Positions 45,730 through 54,016 of a DNA stretch of 64,000 nucleotides are shown piece by piece. Positions within the stretch are counted from its first letter, which is position 1; each line of letters opens with the position of its first letter. This DNA is from JAJDNS01 sp963578825. Lineage in GTDB: Bacteria; Acidobacteriota; Vicinamibacteria; Fen-336. A program made the translations under genes and the position numbers. The notes under the pieces are model-generated. The model searched no databases. It had not been told where the DNA came from and saw nothing but the letters and a program-made list of their open reading frames with translations. The stretch is from contig CAUZDW010000005.1 in the NCBI GenBank assembly GCA_963578825.1, positions 87,093 to 151,092 of the forward strand, in the 5' to 3' direction.

Positions 45730-47223
45730 GTGCTTGCCAGGCCACCTCAACGCCCGACCGCTGTTTCTCCCTGGAGGACTCTCGCGCAATCCCCGATTCG
45801 TCTCGTCCTGCCCATGGCATTCGCCATGAATCTTGCCGTCCTTCCGGCCTCTTTCGCAGCTCCCATTCTCCCCTCTCCCTCCCCCTTGGCCACGATCACC
45901 AGAGCCTCGGACAAGAACTCGGAGGCCGCCCCGGCCGATGAGCCCGGCCTGGAGGAGCTCCAGCGCGCCGTCGCCGAGCTCCAGAAGGAGGTTGCCGAGC
46001 TCAAGGGCGACGGCAGCGACGGGACCAAGCTCGCCGAGCTCGAGCGGCGAATCGAGCTCCTCGCCCGGGAGATCGAGAAGCTCCGCACCGGGGGCGCCGT
46101 GAACGAGACCCCGCTCGTGGGCGAGAAGGGCCTCGGCCCCGCCGCGTCCACCGTCTACCGCAAGGACCGAGGGGTGGTGATCGGCGGCTACGGGGAGATG
46201 CTCTACACCAACTACGCCGGCGATCGGGAGGACGGTGAGCCCTCCGGGAAGACCGACCAGCTCGACTACCTCCGTCAGGTCCTCTACTTCGGATACAAGT
46301 TCTCCGACTCGATCCTCTTCAACTCCGAGATCGAGTTCGAGCACGCCTCGACGGACAAGAGCGGGTCCGTGTCCGTCGAGTTTGCCTACCTCGAGTTCCA
46401 GACTCGCCCCGAGATCGGCCTGCGGGCGGGGATGCTGCTGGTGCCCGTCGGGTTCATCAACGAGCTTCACGAGCCGCCGATTTTCTACGGCGCCCGACGC
46501 CCGGAGGTGGAGCGGGCGATCATCCCCACCACGTGGCGCGAGAACGGCGCGGGCCTGTTCGGTTCGGCGGGCCCGTTCGAGTACCGTGGCTATGTGGTTG
46601 CCGGCCTCGCGAGCACCGGATTTTCCGCCGCCGGCATCCGGGGTGGGCGACAGAAGGGCTCCAAGAGCGAGGCCGAGGACTTCGCCCTGACCGGCCGTCT
46701 GGACTTCGTGGGTGTTCCGGGACTGCTCTTGGGTGGATCGTTCTACTCGGGCGACTCCGGCCAGGGGGCCGTGGTGGACGAGGAGACCATCGGGGGGCGC
46801 GTGACGCTCTTCGATCTTCACGGTCAATACCAGTACCGGGGCCTGCATCTGCGGGGGCTGTGGACCCGCAGCACCATCGGCGACGTCTCCCTGATCAACC
46901 AGCAGAATGGCCTCACCGGCGACGAGTCGGTCGGCGAGGTCCAGAGCGGGTGGTACGGCGAGGCCGCCTTCGACCTCATGAGCCTCAAGCCGAAGGGGCG
47001 CTGGTCGCTCAGCCCGTACCTCCGCTACGAGGAGCTCAACACTCAGCGGGAGGTGCCGGTGGGCTGGGAGAGCAATCCGTCCACCGACCAGCGCATTCTT
47101 ACTGGAGGGATCGAGGTCAAGCCCATTCCGCAGGTGGTCTTCAAGTTCGACTACCAGAATGTCAGGAACGACGCGCGGACAGGCGTGAGCCGCTTCAACA
47201 TCGCCATGGGATACCTCTTCTGA
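45730..47223 (+). CDS. Outer-membrane porin with N-terminal coiled coil
   Basis: This 497-residue protein has a signal peptide (LVLPMAFAMNLAVLPASFA), then an acidic coiled coil (about 65-120; LEELQRAVAELQKEVAELKG) and a beta-barrel to the C-terminus. The barrel begins VVIGGYGEMLYTNYAG and ends FNIAMGYLF, with terminal Phe as expected for outer-membrane insertion. The coiled coil resembles porins that anchor to peptidoglycan. PVGFINELHEPPIFYG is a typical loop of phosphate-selective-type porins; selectivity is unknown. GTG 45730 fits the signal peptide; ATG 45814 is an alternative, and neither has a clear ribosome binding site. The FMN-binding gene begins 2 bp after the stop. Confidence 0.82.
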   Translation: MLARPPQRPTAVSPWRTLAQSPIRLVLPMAFAMNLAVLPASFAAPILPSPSPLATITRASDKNSEAAPADEPGLEELQRAVAELQKEVAELKGDGSDGTKLAELERRIELLAREIEKLRTGGAVNETPLVGEKGLGPAASTVYRKDRGVVIGGYGEMLYTNYAGDREDGEPSGKTDQLDYLRQVLYFGYKFSDSILFNSEIEFEHASTDKSGSVSVEFAYLEFQTRPEIGLRAGMLLVPVGFINELHEPPIFYGARRPEVERAIIPTTWRENGAGLFGSAGPFEYRGYVVAGLASTGFSAAGIRGGRQKGSKSEAEDFALTGRLDFVGVPGLLLGGSFYSGDSGQGAVVDEETIGGRVTLFDLHGQYQYRGLHLRGLWTRSTIGDVSLINQQNGLTGDESVGEVQSGWYGEAAFDLMSLKPKGRWSLSPYLRYEELNTQREVPVGWESNPSTDQRILTGGIEVKPIPQVVFKFDYQNVRNDARTGVSRFNIAMGYLF

Positions 47224-47225
47224 TC

Positions 47226-47786
47226 ATGCGAGCCCGCCAATGTTGCGTGGCCGCCCTGGGTACGGTTCTGGCCCTTGCCCTGATCGCACCTTCGGGAGCC
47301 CGGGCGGAAGTCCTGCTCACGGAGGAAGCCGCTCTGGGACGGGCCTTTCCCGGCGCCACGCCGGAGCGGCGGACGCTCTTCCTCACCGATCAGCAGGTCG
47401 ACGCGATCCAGGAGAAGGCCCGCTCCCGCATGCCCTCGGCCATCGTCACCGTCTACGAGGTCCGGTCGGGCGGACGGGTCACGGGCCGGGCTGTCCTGGA
47501 CACCAGCATCGTGCGTACAATGCCAGCCACCGTCCTCACGGTGATCTCCCCTGAAGGAACGCTCCAGACGATGCTCGTCCTCCAGTTCACAGAGCCACCG
47601 GACTACCTGCCCCGAGAGGGCTGGCTCCGCACCCTCGAGGGACGGCCCCTCGACGACGACCTGTGGCCGGGTCAGGGCGTCCGCCGGGTGGCCGGCGCGA
47701 CCCTCACCGTCCAGGCACTCACCGACGCGGCGCGCCGGGCCCTGGCCCTCGACGCTCTCGTCCTGCGGGAGACCGGAGCGCCGTGA
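47226..47786 (+). CDS. Periplasmic FMN-binding domain protein
   Basis: This 186-residue secreted protein has a signal peptide and an FMN-binding (PF04205-type) domain. The C-terminal VAGATLTVQAL matches the S/T-G-A-T-x-S/T motif in which the Thr is covalently flavinylated by ApbE; here T159 would carry FMN. The first Ser of the motif is Ala (A156) and the usual preceding Asp is absent, so attachment is plausible but not certain. Such domains pass electrons outside the cytoplasm. No apbE gene occurs in this window. ATG 47226 is 2 bp after the porin stop, and its own stop overlaps the next gene in GTGA. Confidence 0.78.
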   Translation: MRARQCCVAALGTVLALALIAPSGARAEVLLTEEAALGRAFPGATPERRTLFLTDQQVDAIQEKARSRMPSAIVTVYEVRSGGRVTGRAVLDTSIVRTMPATVLTVISPEGTLQTMLVLQFTEPPDYLPREGWLRTLEGRPLDDDLWPGQGVRRVAGATLTVQALTDAARRALALDALVLRETGAP

Positions 47787-48319
47787 AGTACCTGCAGGAC
47801 GGAAGCCACGGCCTCCAGCCGCTGATGAGGCTCACCCTGGGCCTGGCGCTGGTGCTCCTCGTGGGCTTCTGGGCCACCAACTTCGCCATGTACTTCTCCC
47901 GGATGGGGCTGGACGCCGCCTCGGTGGTGGCCTACTACAACGGCTCCGAGGCGGACTTCACCCCGGCACGCTCAGCAGCGTCGATGCTCGAGATCACCCA
48001 CATGCACCTGCCGATGATGAGCCTGGTGCTTCTCCTGTTGACCCATCTCCTGATCTTCGTGCCCCTGTCCCGCCCGTCCAAGGTCGGGCTCATCGTTGCG
48101 ACGTTCGTCTTTGCGATCTTGAGCGAGAGCGGAGGATGGCTGGTGCGTTTCGTGAGCCCCTCGCTGGCCCCGGTCAAGATGGTGGGCTTCGTGGGGATGC
48201 AGGCCTGCCTCGCCTTCCTGCTCGTCACCCTGGCCGTGTCACTCCTTCGGCCGAGGGGAGCCGAGGCCGCGAACGGCTCTCAGCCCGGTCCCGACCCCGC
48301 GTCCGCCCAGCGTCGGTAG
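47783..48319 (+). CDS. Four-helix inner-membrane protein of unknown function
   Basis: This 178-residue protein has four predicted membrane helices: LMRLTLGLALVLLVGFW, MSLVLLLLTHLLIFV, VGLIVATFVFAIL and VGMQACLAFLLVTLAVSLL. Helix 2 is preceded by EITHMHLPMM and includes THLL, giving three His that could bind heme, as in b-type membrane cytochromes; this is inference. I do not recognise the family. It is the last gene of the operon with the porin and FMN-binding protein (GTGA overlap), so it may pass electrons from quinol to the flavoprotein. Its 3' end overlaps the convergent SGNH gene by 40 bp. Confidence 0.7.
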   Translation: MKYLQDGSHGLQPLMRLTLGLALVLLVGFWATNFAMYFSRMGLDAASVVAYYNGSEADFTPARSAASMLEITHMHLPMMSLVLLLLTHLLIFVPLSRPSKVGLIVATFVFAILSESGGWLVRFVSPSLAPVKMVGFVGMQACLAFLLVTLAVSLLRPRGAEAANGSQPGPDPASAQRR

Positions 48320-49386
48320 GACTCCGTGTCCCGGATCTGAGCCTCCACCGCGGGCAGGAAGGCATCGGCCAGAAGCCCGATCCCCTCGGGCGTGAAGTGG
48401 CAGACGTCGGTGAAGAGGGCCGGGTCGTCCAGCTGCTCGTGGACCAGGACGTAGGGCACGTGGTGCCGCTCGGCGAAGTCCACGAACAGCCGGTTGTAGC
48501 TGGCCACGAGCCGGGCCCACGTCGCGTACGAGTGCATCGGGAACTTCCGCATCCAGTACTCGGCGTTGTAGTCCAGGTGCCGTCGGAACGCGTTCCGCTC
48601 CCTGTCGGGGTCGGGCCCGGCGAAGGTGCCGGCGAGGTAGGCCACGCCGCGGTCTCGTGACGCCCGGGACATCGCGGCCATGCTTTCGAACGTGTCCTTC
48701 AGGTAGGGTTCCAGATCCTCGGTCGGAAAGGGGAAGAGCCGCTGCAGCAGAAGGCTGCGGTACGCCATGCCCCGGGCGCGGTGGGACTCGGCATAGCGGG
48801 GGAGGTGGCGCCACGAGATGTCGTTGATCGCCTGGTACTGGACGATGACGTCCGGCTCGTACCCCAGGACCTCGCCGAGGCGTGTATTCCAGTACTCCGT
48901 CGTCACCGAGCTGATGCCGAAGTTGAGGACCTCGATGGGGAGCCCGAGGAAGCGCTCCCGCAGCCTGGCCTCGAGGATCGCAGGGTAGGTGTCCTCGTTC
49001 GTGCGGCCGGCGACGGTGGTCGAACCTCCGATGCAGATGATCCGCACCACGCCTTCGGGCTTGGGGACCTCGAACTCATGGGTACGAAATCCGTAGGAGT
49101 TCATCTGGACCACGAAGCGCACGCCCCCGGCCACCACCTCCGCCCGGGCTCCCGGCTGGTACTCCTTCCAGCGCCGCAGCCACAGCGAGTGGTTGCCGGC
49201 GTTGAGCTCCATGCCGCGGGCAAAGAAGACGTTCGTCTCGCGGAAGTGCTCCGAGGCCAGATACGCCTGGTGACGGTCGTAGCGCAGCCAGACCTCGCCC
49301 ACCAGGCCCGTGACGATCGTGGCCGCGAAGGCGAGCCAGCCGGCGGCGAGCCAGCGCATCATTCGGCTCCGCGTGTGGGTGGCCAT
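48280..49386 (-). CDS. Membrane-anchored SGNH/GDSL hydrolase
   Basis: The protein has about 368 residues with one N-terminal membrane helix (WLAAGWLAFAATIVTGLVGEVWL). The catalytic Ser is in IICIGGSTTVAGR (block I), Asn in YQAINDIS (block III-like), and the Asp-x-x-His pair in DVCHFTPEG (block V). This is the SGNH fold of esterases and O-acyl hydrolases that remove acetyl groups from polysaccharides or lipids; the substrate is not evident. Start codons at 49386 or 49395 differ by three residues. The gene overlaps the end of the four-helix protein gene on the opposite strand and lies downstream of the arylsulfotransferase-like gene. Confidence 0.78.
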   Translation of the reverse strand: MATHTRSRMMRWLAAGWLAFAATIVTGLVGEVWLRYDRHQAYLASEHFRETNVFFARGMELNAGNHSLWLRRWKEYQPGARAEVVAGGVRFVVQMNSYGFRTHEFEVPKPEGVVRIICIGGSTTVAGRTNEDTYPAILEARLRERFLGLPIEVLNFGISSVTTEYWNTRLGEVLGYEPDVIVQYQAINDISWRHLPRYAESHRARGMAYRSLLLQRLFPFPTEDLEPYLKDTFESMAAMSRASRDRGVAYLAGTFAGPDPDRERNAFRRHLDYNAEYWMRKFPMHSYATWARLVASYNRLFVDFAERHHVPYVLVHEQLDDPALFTDVCHFTPEGIGLLADAFLPAVEAQIRDTESYRRWADAGSGPG

Positions 49387-49425
49387 CCGCAGCATCCTGC
49401 CACAAGGCGCGACCAGCCGCTCCCG

Positions 49426-51099
49426 TCAGGGGACGTAGCCCAGGGCCTCGAGCTGCTGCCGTTCGTACTCCCTGACCTCGGCGGGCTTGTCTTCCTCGAA
49501 AAGCTCCACCCCGGAGCGAGCTCCGGGGTGGATTCCCGGCTGCTCCCAGACAAAACAGGGAGGGGGCGGCCCTCCCGAAGCGCTGGCCAGCGTGAGGCAG
49601 ATCTCCACCGCGGGGCCGAACCGCGCCAGGGAGAACGACTCTCGGCGCAGCGAGAGGTGTCCTTCCCGGTCCTGAGAATCGAACGCGTCCGACCCGACCG
49701 TCCGCTCCAACAGCTCCTCGGCCTCTTCGGCATGGGAGGAGCGGATCGAGACGCCGAAGCGGACCTTCCGCGAGATGGTCTCCTCGCATCGCTCTCGGCG
49801 ATCGATCCCGTAGCCGATGGTCATCTCCGCCTCATCCGGCAAGCGAAGCTCCCGGCACTGGCTGCTCTGGCGGAGCAGCACGACGCTCGACTCGCCCGTC
49901 GGCACGTGCCGCACGTCGTGGAGGGCGAACGAATACTGATCGGAATCGACGAACCGATCGGGGTCGCGCCGCTCGATCGGTCGTTCCGGTGGCGGACCCA
50001 GGGCGTCGAGCTGGGGACAGAAATCGTAGGGGTACCTCGACACCCGCACCGGCGGGTAGGGTGGCACCCACTGCCAGACGATCCGGCCCTTTCGTGTGAT
50101 CTCGAAGACCCGTCCGCCGTGACTCGACGTCACCAGCAGGTTCCCGTTGGACAGGGCCTGCTGGGTTCCTTCGGTCGCGGAGAAGAAGCCCGGCGAGCGG
50201 TAGGACCAGACCACCGATCGTTCGAGAGGATTCAGCTCCACGAGGGTGCTCTGGCGCTCGACCGTGTGGTAGCCGTTGTTGAAGAGAAGGATGTTGCCCG
50301 CTCCCGGGAAACCCGCCGGCACCATTCGCGCCTCGTGCTGCCAGTCCAGTCCCTCGTAGTATCTCCAGACGACCTTGCCGCTCGGCCGGGCCACGATGTA
50401 GAGGGCGTTCAGGTTGCGGGCGCTCACCAGGATGTTGCCCGGTCGGAACGCCTCGTGTCCCTGGTCGAACCAGCGGTTCGGGGGAAGCTCCTGAACGGAG
50501 TTCATGTGGGTCAGGTTGGCGCGAGAGCTTCGTCGAAAGTCCTCCTCGATGGCTTCGTACGAGTCCCACCTCCAGACCTCGTCGCCCGCCCTGTCGACCT
50601 CGAGCAGGTAGTCGGCCCGTTTCGACGGCCGTTGGATCAACAGCAGGTGGTTCCCGTTCCCAAGCCGGACGAAGTCGTGGTGGAGCATGTGAGAGCTTCG
50701 GGCCGACTTGAAGACCCAGGTCTCACGGCCCTCCCAGTCGTACTCCCTGAGATGCCCCCGGTCGGTGATCACGGCCAGATGGCCGGTGGGCGAGAGCGTG
50801 GCTCGGCCCGAGGCCCGCACAGCGGGCCACGTGTGAACGACCGCGCCGGTCATGTCCATCAGGAAGGGAATGCGGCGGTTGTAGAGGGCGAGGTTGTACC
50901 CGCCGTCCGACAGATCGGGCCGATAGAGCTCCACCCAGCTCGGCGATTCGGCCAGGGCCTTCTCGAATGGTGGAGATCCCGGGGCACTCTTGCCCTCGGT
51001 CCTGGCCCCATTGTTCGAGACCCTGCATGCTCCCATGACAGCGGCGAGGAGAAGAGCCCCGGCCGTCAGGGCGCCAACGCGCTTCAGCTCGACCAGCAC
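49426..51099 (-). CDS. Arylsulfotransferase (ASST)-like lipoprotein
   Basis: This 557-residue protein has a lipoprotein signal (LLLAAVMGAC) and a beta-propeller resembling arylsulfate sulfotransferases. Repeated blade motifs include GHLREYDWEGRETWVF, HMLHHDFVRLGNGNHLL and HEARMVPAGFPGAGNILLF. In ASST a His acts as the sulfate-carrying nucleophile; candidate His residues lie in HHDF and THMNS, but which is catalytic is unclear. It ends LEALGYVP, a tail also common on secreted sulfatases in these bacteria. Two lipoprotein genes lie just upstream (5 bp from the nearest), so they may form one operon. A sulfatase is encoded about 14 kb away. Confidence 0.68.
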   Translation of the reverse strand: MLVELKRVGALTAGALLLAAVMGACRVSNNGARTEGKSAPGSPPFEKALAESPSWVELYRPDLSDGGYNLALYNRRIPFLMDMTGAVVHTWPAVRASGRATLSPTGHLAVITDRGHLREYDWEGRETWVFKSARSSHMLHHDFVRLGNGNHLLLIQRPSKRADYLLEVDRAGDEVWRWDSYEAIEEDFRRSSRANLTHMNSVQELPPNRWFDQGHEAFRPGNILVSARNLNALYIVARPSGKVVWRYYEGLDWQHEARMVPAGFPGAGNILLFNNGYHTVERQSTLVELNPLERSVVWSYRSPGFFSATEGTQQALSNGNLLVTSSHGGRVFEITRKGRIVWQWVPPYPPVRVSRYPYDFCPQLDALGPPPERPIERRDPDRFVDSDQYSFALHDVRHVPTGESSVVLLRQSSQCRELRLPDEAEMTIGYGIDRRERCEETISRKVRFGVSIRSSHAEEAEELLERTVGSDAFDSQDREGHLSLRRESFSLARFGPAVEICLTLASASGGPPPPCFVWEQPGIHPGARSGVELFEEDKPAEVREYERQQLEALGYVP

Positions 51100-51104
51100 G
51101 GCTG

Positions 51105-51617
51105 CTAGCGAGCGACGAGCGACCAGGAGTGGTCAGCGCTCATGCAAGCGAGGGCCGAAAGCTCCGTGAAGAAGGTGACTTCTCCGGCCATGGTGCCGTT
51201 GAGGAGCTCGGCCCGTCCGCCAGGGGAGAGTGACACGATGCCCGAGCCCGTGTCCCGAAGCCGCACGTAGGTCATCGCTGTCAGCGGCACCTCGCTGCGA
51301 GTGGAGAGCGCTCCCTGCAGTCGCCCCGTCATGGGATAGAGCATGTCCAGCGTCAGGGCATCCCCCCCGCCGGGGAGCGTCGCCCTGAGCTCGGTTCCTG
51401 CCGAGGTCGCGAACGAGGTGACGTCGACCTGAAGCACGTACGGCGTTGCGGGGAGCGCGCAGGCCGCGGCGGGCACGATCACGAGATCGTACGGGCCGTT
51501 GAGCGGCAGCGAGACGGTCGGCGGTGGCGTCGACAGCGTCGGCGAGTCTCCCCCGCTGTCCGACCCGCATCCCGCGATCGCGACCATCATCACGACGAGG
51601 CTGAGCGTTCGCTTCAC
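51105..51617 (-). CDS. Lipoprotein of unknown function
   Basis: This 170-residue lipoprotein has a signal peptide with lipobox (LVVMMVAIAGC) and a Ser/Thr/Pro-rich linker. A beta-rich domain follows (VSLPLNGPYDLVIVPAAACA, LPGGGDALTLDMLYPMTGRL) with paired Cys. I do not recognise it. Its start GTG 51617 overlaps the stop of the upstream gene in GTGA. The arylsulfotransferase-like gene follows after 5 bp, so all three are probably one transcript. A structural or binding role at the cell surface is inference. Confidence 0.65.
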   Translation of the reverse strand: MKRTLSLVVMMVAIAGCGSDSGGDSPTLSTPPPTVSLPLNGPYDLVIVPAAACALPATPYVLQVDVTSFATSAGTELRATLPGGGDALTLDMLYPMTGRLQGALSTRSEVPLTAMTYVRLRDTGSGIVSLSPGGRAELLNGTMAGEVTFFTELSALACMSADHSWSLVAR

Positions 51618-52597
51618 GGTTTCGGGTTCAGAATCTCGACGGCGTCGATGTCGGCGCCCTCGCTCACGGTGCCACCGGGGCAGGGGAACAGCTCCCCGTC
51701 CTGCACCTTGAAGTAGCGTGTCTCCTCGATCCCGGCGTCGAGGAGGTCGAACGTGCACTGACGCCTCAGCGGAGGCATCCCCGGCACGCGATTTCCACAG
51801 GGCTTGCGGTACTCTACGACCACCCAGGGCCCCGTGGGAGTCGAAGACGCCAGGAGGGTCACCGGCTCGCCGCTCACCGCCTGGAAGACCCGGACGTCGT
51901 CCCCCGGCCCGTCGATCGTGCAGCCCTCCATGTCAACCGTGACCCAGCCTCCGTTGCCCAGGCTCACGAACCCGAAGAACATGTCCGGTCCCTGCCCCCC
52001 GGCGTCGGGGGGTCCGAGTGCCTCCTCGGGGTCGTTGTAGATGTTGTTGGCCAGACACACGGCCGGGACCCAGAAGTCCTCGACCGCCTTGGCATACGGG
52101 TCGCCGCTCAGCCCGCACTCGACCGGGGGAAGGCGAAAGGTCCGGCTGCCCGTCGCCGTCTCCTCTCCCGATGCGTTCGCGGTAGTCACCGTCCACGCCA
52201 GCGTCGCCCCGCGCAGGAGCGGCTCGGGAAACTGAATGGACGTCGTGCTCCGTCCGGCCGGGACCGTCACCGTCTCCACCTCTCGCTCCGACGAGGCCAC
52301 GGTGATCCAGAACGTGTAGTCGGCCTCACCCGAGTCGAAGCCGGTGGCGTTCTGCACGGTGAACAGGGGCCTGTCGGTTTCGAGTGACGCTCCCGCCGCT
52401 GGCTCCACCTGCACCGGCTGTGGCGGCAGGGAGCCGGGGCTTCCAGGGCTCTCGTTGTCGTCGCCGCAGCTGCCCAGGGGCACCACGAGCACCAGGCTGA
52501 GAAGTGTCGCTCGAAGCCGGCGCGGGAGGACGCGCCCGCGCGGTGACGGAGGTGTTTGGATGGCTCGCAGGGGAAGGCGCCTCGATCGCAACGACAT
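51614..52597 (-). CDS. Lipoprotein with fibronectin-III-like domain
   Basis: This 327-residue lipoprotein has a basic N-terminus, a hydrophobic helix and a lipobox (LVLVVPLGSC). Next comes a domain resembling fibronectin type III (about 55-155; PVQVEPAAGASLETDRPLF, TLAWTVTTANASGEE). A Cys-rich C-terminal region follows that looks like a discoidin or carbohydrate-binding fold: ALGPPDAGGQGPDMFFGF and GWVTVDMEGC. The ALGPPDA...FVSLG...GGWVTVDM pattern is seen in surface proteins with an F5/8-type domain. Binding to sugars or minerals is inference. It heads the probable operon with the next lipoprotein and the ASST-like gene. Confidence 0.66.
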   Translation of the reverse strand: MSLRSRRLPLRAIQTPPSPRGRVLPRRLRATLLSLVLVVPLGSCGDDNESPGSPGSLPPQPVQVEPAAGASLETDRPLFTVQNATGFDSGEADYTFWITVASSEREVETVTVPAGRSTTSIQFPEPLLRGATLAWTVTTANASGEETATGSRTFRLPPVECGLSGDPYAKAVEDFWVPAVCLANNIYNDPEEALGPPDAGGQGPDMFFGFVSLGNGGWVTVDMEGCTIDGPGDDVRVFQAVSGEPVTLLASSTPTGPWVVVEYRKPCGNRVPGMPPLRRQCTFDLLDAGIEETRYFKVQDGELFPCPGGTVSEGADIDAVEILNPKP

Positions 52598-52675
52598 GCT
52601 AGAGTAACTTCATTGTACGTCCAAACTCGAAAGAGGTCGCCGGTGCCCGGTTCATCCCCTTGGGAAAAGGCAGTC

Positions 52676-53359
52676 ATGCAGAGCAGCTTCATCGCTGCGC
52701 GTGCGACGCAGCGTCTGGCAATCGCCGTTGTTTCTTTTGTCGTCGGCATCGCAACACCCGCGGTGGCGGCGGAGGGCTCGCTGAGAGTCCGCACCTCGGC
52801 GATCGCGGCACCGTGCGTCGAGGCGGTCGGGCAGGCGTGGGAGGCCCGTGGCGGCCGGAGTGTGTCCGTCGAGACCGGTGGCCTGCGCGACCGCGGCGCC
52901 TGGGACGTGCTCGTGGGCAGCGGCGTCGAGCTCACACGGGCCCTCGAGGGCGGTGAGGCCGACCTGGCGACCGACGTGGACATTGCCACGATCCCGTGGG
53001 TTCTGCATCTCCCGTCCGGGGGAGACGTGAGCGGGCTCTCGGATCTGGCCCGCTCGAACGTCGAGATCGTGATGCTGGCAGGGGACGCCTCGTACGAGGC
53101 GCGCCGGGCGCTGGCGGAGCAAGGCGCGAGTCGGGTGCTCGAGACCACCGACGCGGCTCGTCTGCGCTCTGCTCCCGTGGCCCTCGTTCCCCTGTCCCTC
53201 GCCGGGCCGGGGAAGCGGGTCAGCGTGGACATTCCTCCGATCCGGGTGAGCGCTGCGGTGGGCATGCGAGCCCGCCACAGCGCGGCCGCGGCCGCCTTCG
53301 TCAGCTACCTGGGCTCCGAGGACGGGCAGCAGGTCTTTGCGACCTGCTCGGCTCAGTAG
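52676..53359 (+). CDS. Periplasmic substrate-binding-like protein (ModA/PstS type)
   Basis: This 227-residue protein has a signal peptide (LAIAVVSFVVGIATPAVA) and a single type II periplasmic-binding-like fold. Recognisable elements are LRVRTSAIAAPCVEAVGQAW at the N-terminus, DLARSNVEIVML in the hinge region and AAFVSYLGSEDGQQVF at the end, as in ModA and related binding proteins. Several anion-binding residues cannot be placed. No ABC permease or ATPase is adjacent, so transport by this protein alone is unsupported; it might be a stand-alone sensor or chaperone. Its end overlaps the convergent RRM gene by 7 bp. Confidence 0.66.
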   Translation: MQSSFIAARATQRLAIAVVSFVVGIATPAVAAEGSLRVRTSAIAAPCVEAVGQAWEARGGRSVSVETGGLRDRGAWDVLVGSGVELTRALEGGEADLATDVDIATIPWVLHLPSGGDVSGLSDLARSNVEIVMLAGDASYEARRALAEQGASRVLETTDAARLRSAPVALVPLSLAGPGKRVSVDIPPIRVSAAVGMRARHSAAAAAFVSYLGSEDGQQVFATCSAQ

Positions 53360-53844
53360 TCGTCGTCCTCGACGACCTGGTCCCGCCGCCGCCGTGAGCT
53401 GCGGCGCTTCGTGGGCTTCTTGGCGGACCTGTGCCGCGCGCCGCTGAGGTCTTCCTTCTCGAAGGTCTGGGGGAAGTCCTGGGGCTCGGCGGCGTGGCTC
53501 GGCGAGGGACGCGAGAAGCCGGAACCCGGCCCCCGGGAGTCCGGTCCTCGAGAGCCCGGTCCGGGACCTCGGGAGAAGCCGCCGGGCGCCCGCGGCGGGC
53601 GATCCTCCGCCTCGTTCACGCGTAGCGGGCGACCCTTCAAGTCTTTACCGTGCATCTGCTCGATGCAGCGCTGCACGGACGCCTCCTCTTCGAACTCGAT
53701 GAAAGCGAATCCTCGAGGTCGACCGGTCTCCCGGTCCGTTGGGACCTTGGCATCCAGGACCTTTCCCGCTGCGTTGAAGGCCTCAATGAGCTCCTCGCGG
53801 GTCACGTCGAAGCTCAGGTTGCCCACGAACACCTTTCTCGAAAT
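53353..53844 (-). CDS. RRM-type RNA-binding protein with apparent ATT start codon
   Basis: The 163-residue protein has one RRM domain. RNP2 is KVFVGNLSF and RNP1 is RGFAFIEFEEE, as in bacterial RNA-binding proteins that start MSRKLFVGNL. Here the matching codon is ATT at 53844-53842, reading I-S-R-K-V-F-V-G. An AAGGAG (53858-53853) sits 8 nt upstream, the ideal distance for initiation at this ATT. Upstream in-frame codons lie across the intergenic region and read non-RRM sequence. After residue 85 there are Gly/Arg/Ser-rich repeats and a basic tail (RRSSRRRRDQVVEDDDY). Such proteins may bind RNA in cold response or processing. Confidence 0.75.
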   Translation of the reverse strand: MSRKVFVGNLSFDVTREELIEAFNAAGKVLDAKVPTDRETGRPRGFAFIEFEEEASVQRCIEQMHGKDLKGRPLRVNEAEDRPPRAPGGFSRGPGPGSRGPDSRGPGSGFSRPSPSHAAEPQDFPQTFEKEDLSGARHRSAKKPTKRRSSRRRRDQVVEDDDY

Positions 53845-54016
53845 AGGCTCGTCTCCTTGTCGTCGCTGCCCCGGTCGGCCACCAGCTCTCCTGGCCAACC
53901 GCGACCAGATGGCGCAAAACTCTAACAGAAACACCAGACCAAGCCAACGGAAGAACCGGCTTCGGCCCTGGCCAGCTGCCGAATCCACCGCGGGAGGGTT
54001 ATCATGCCAGCGGCCG

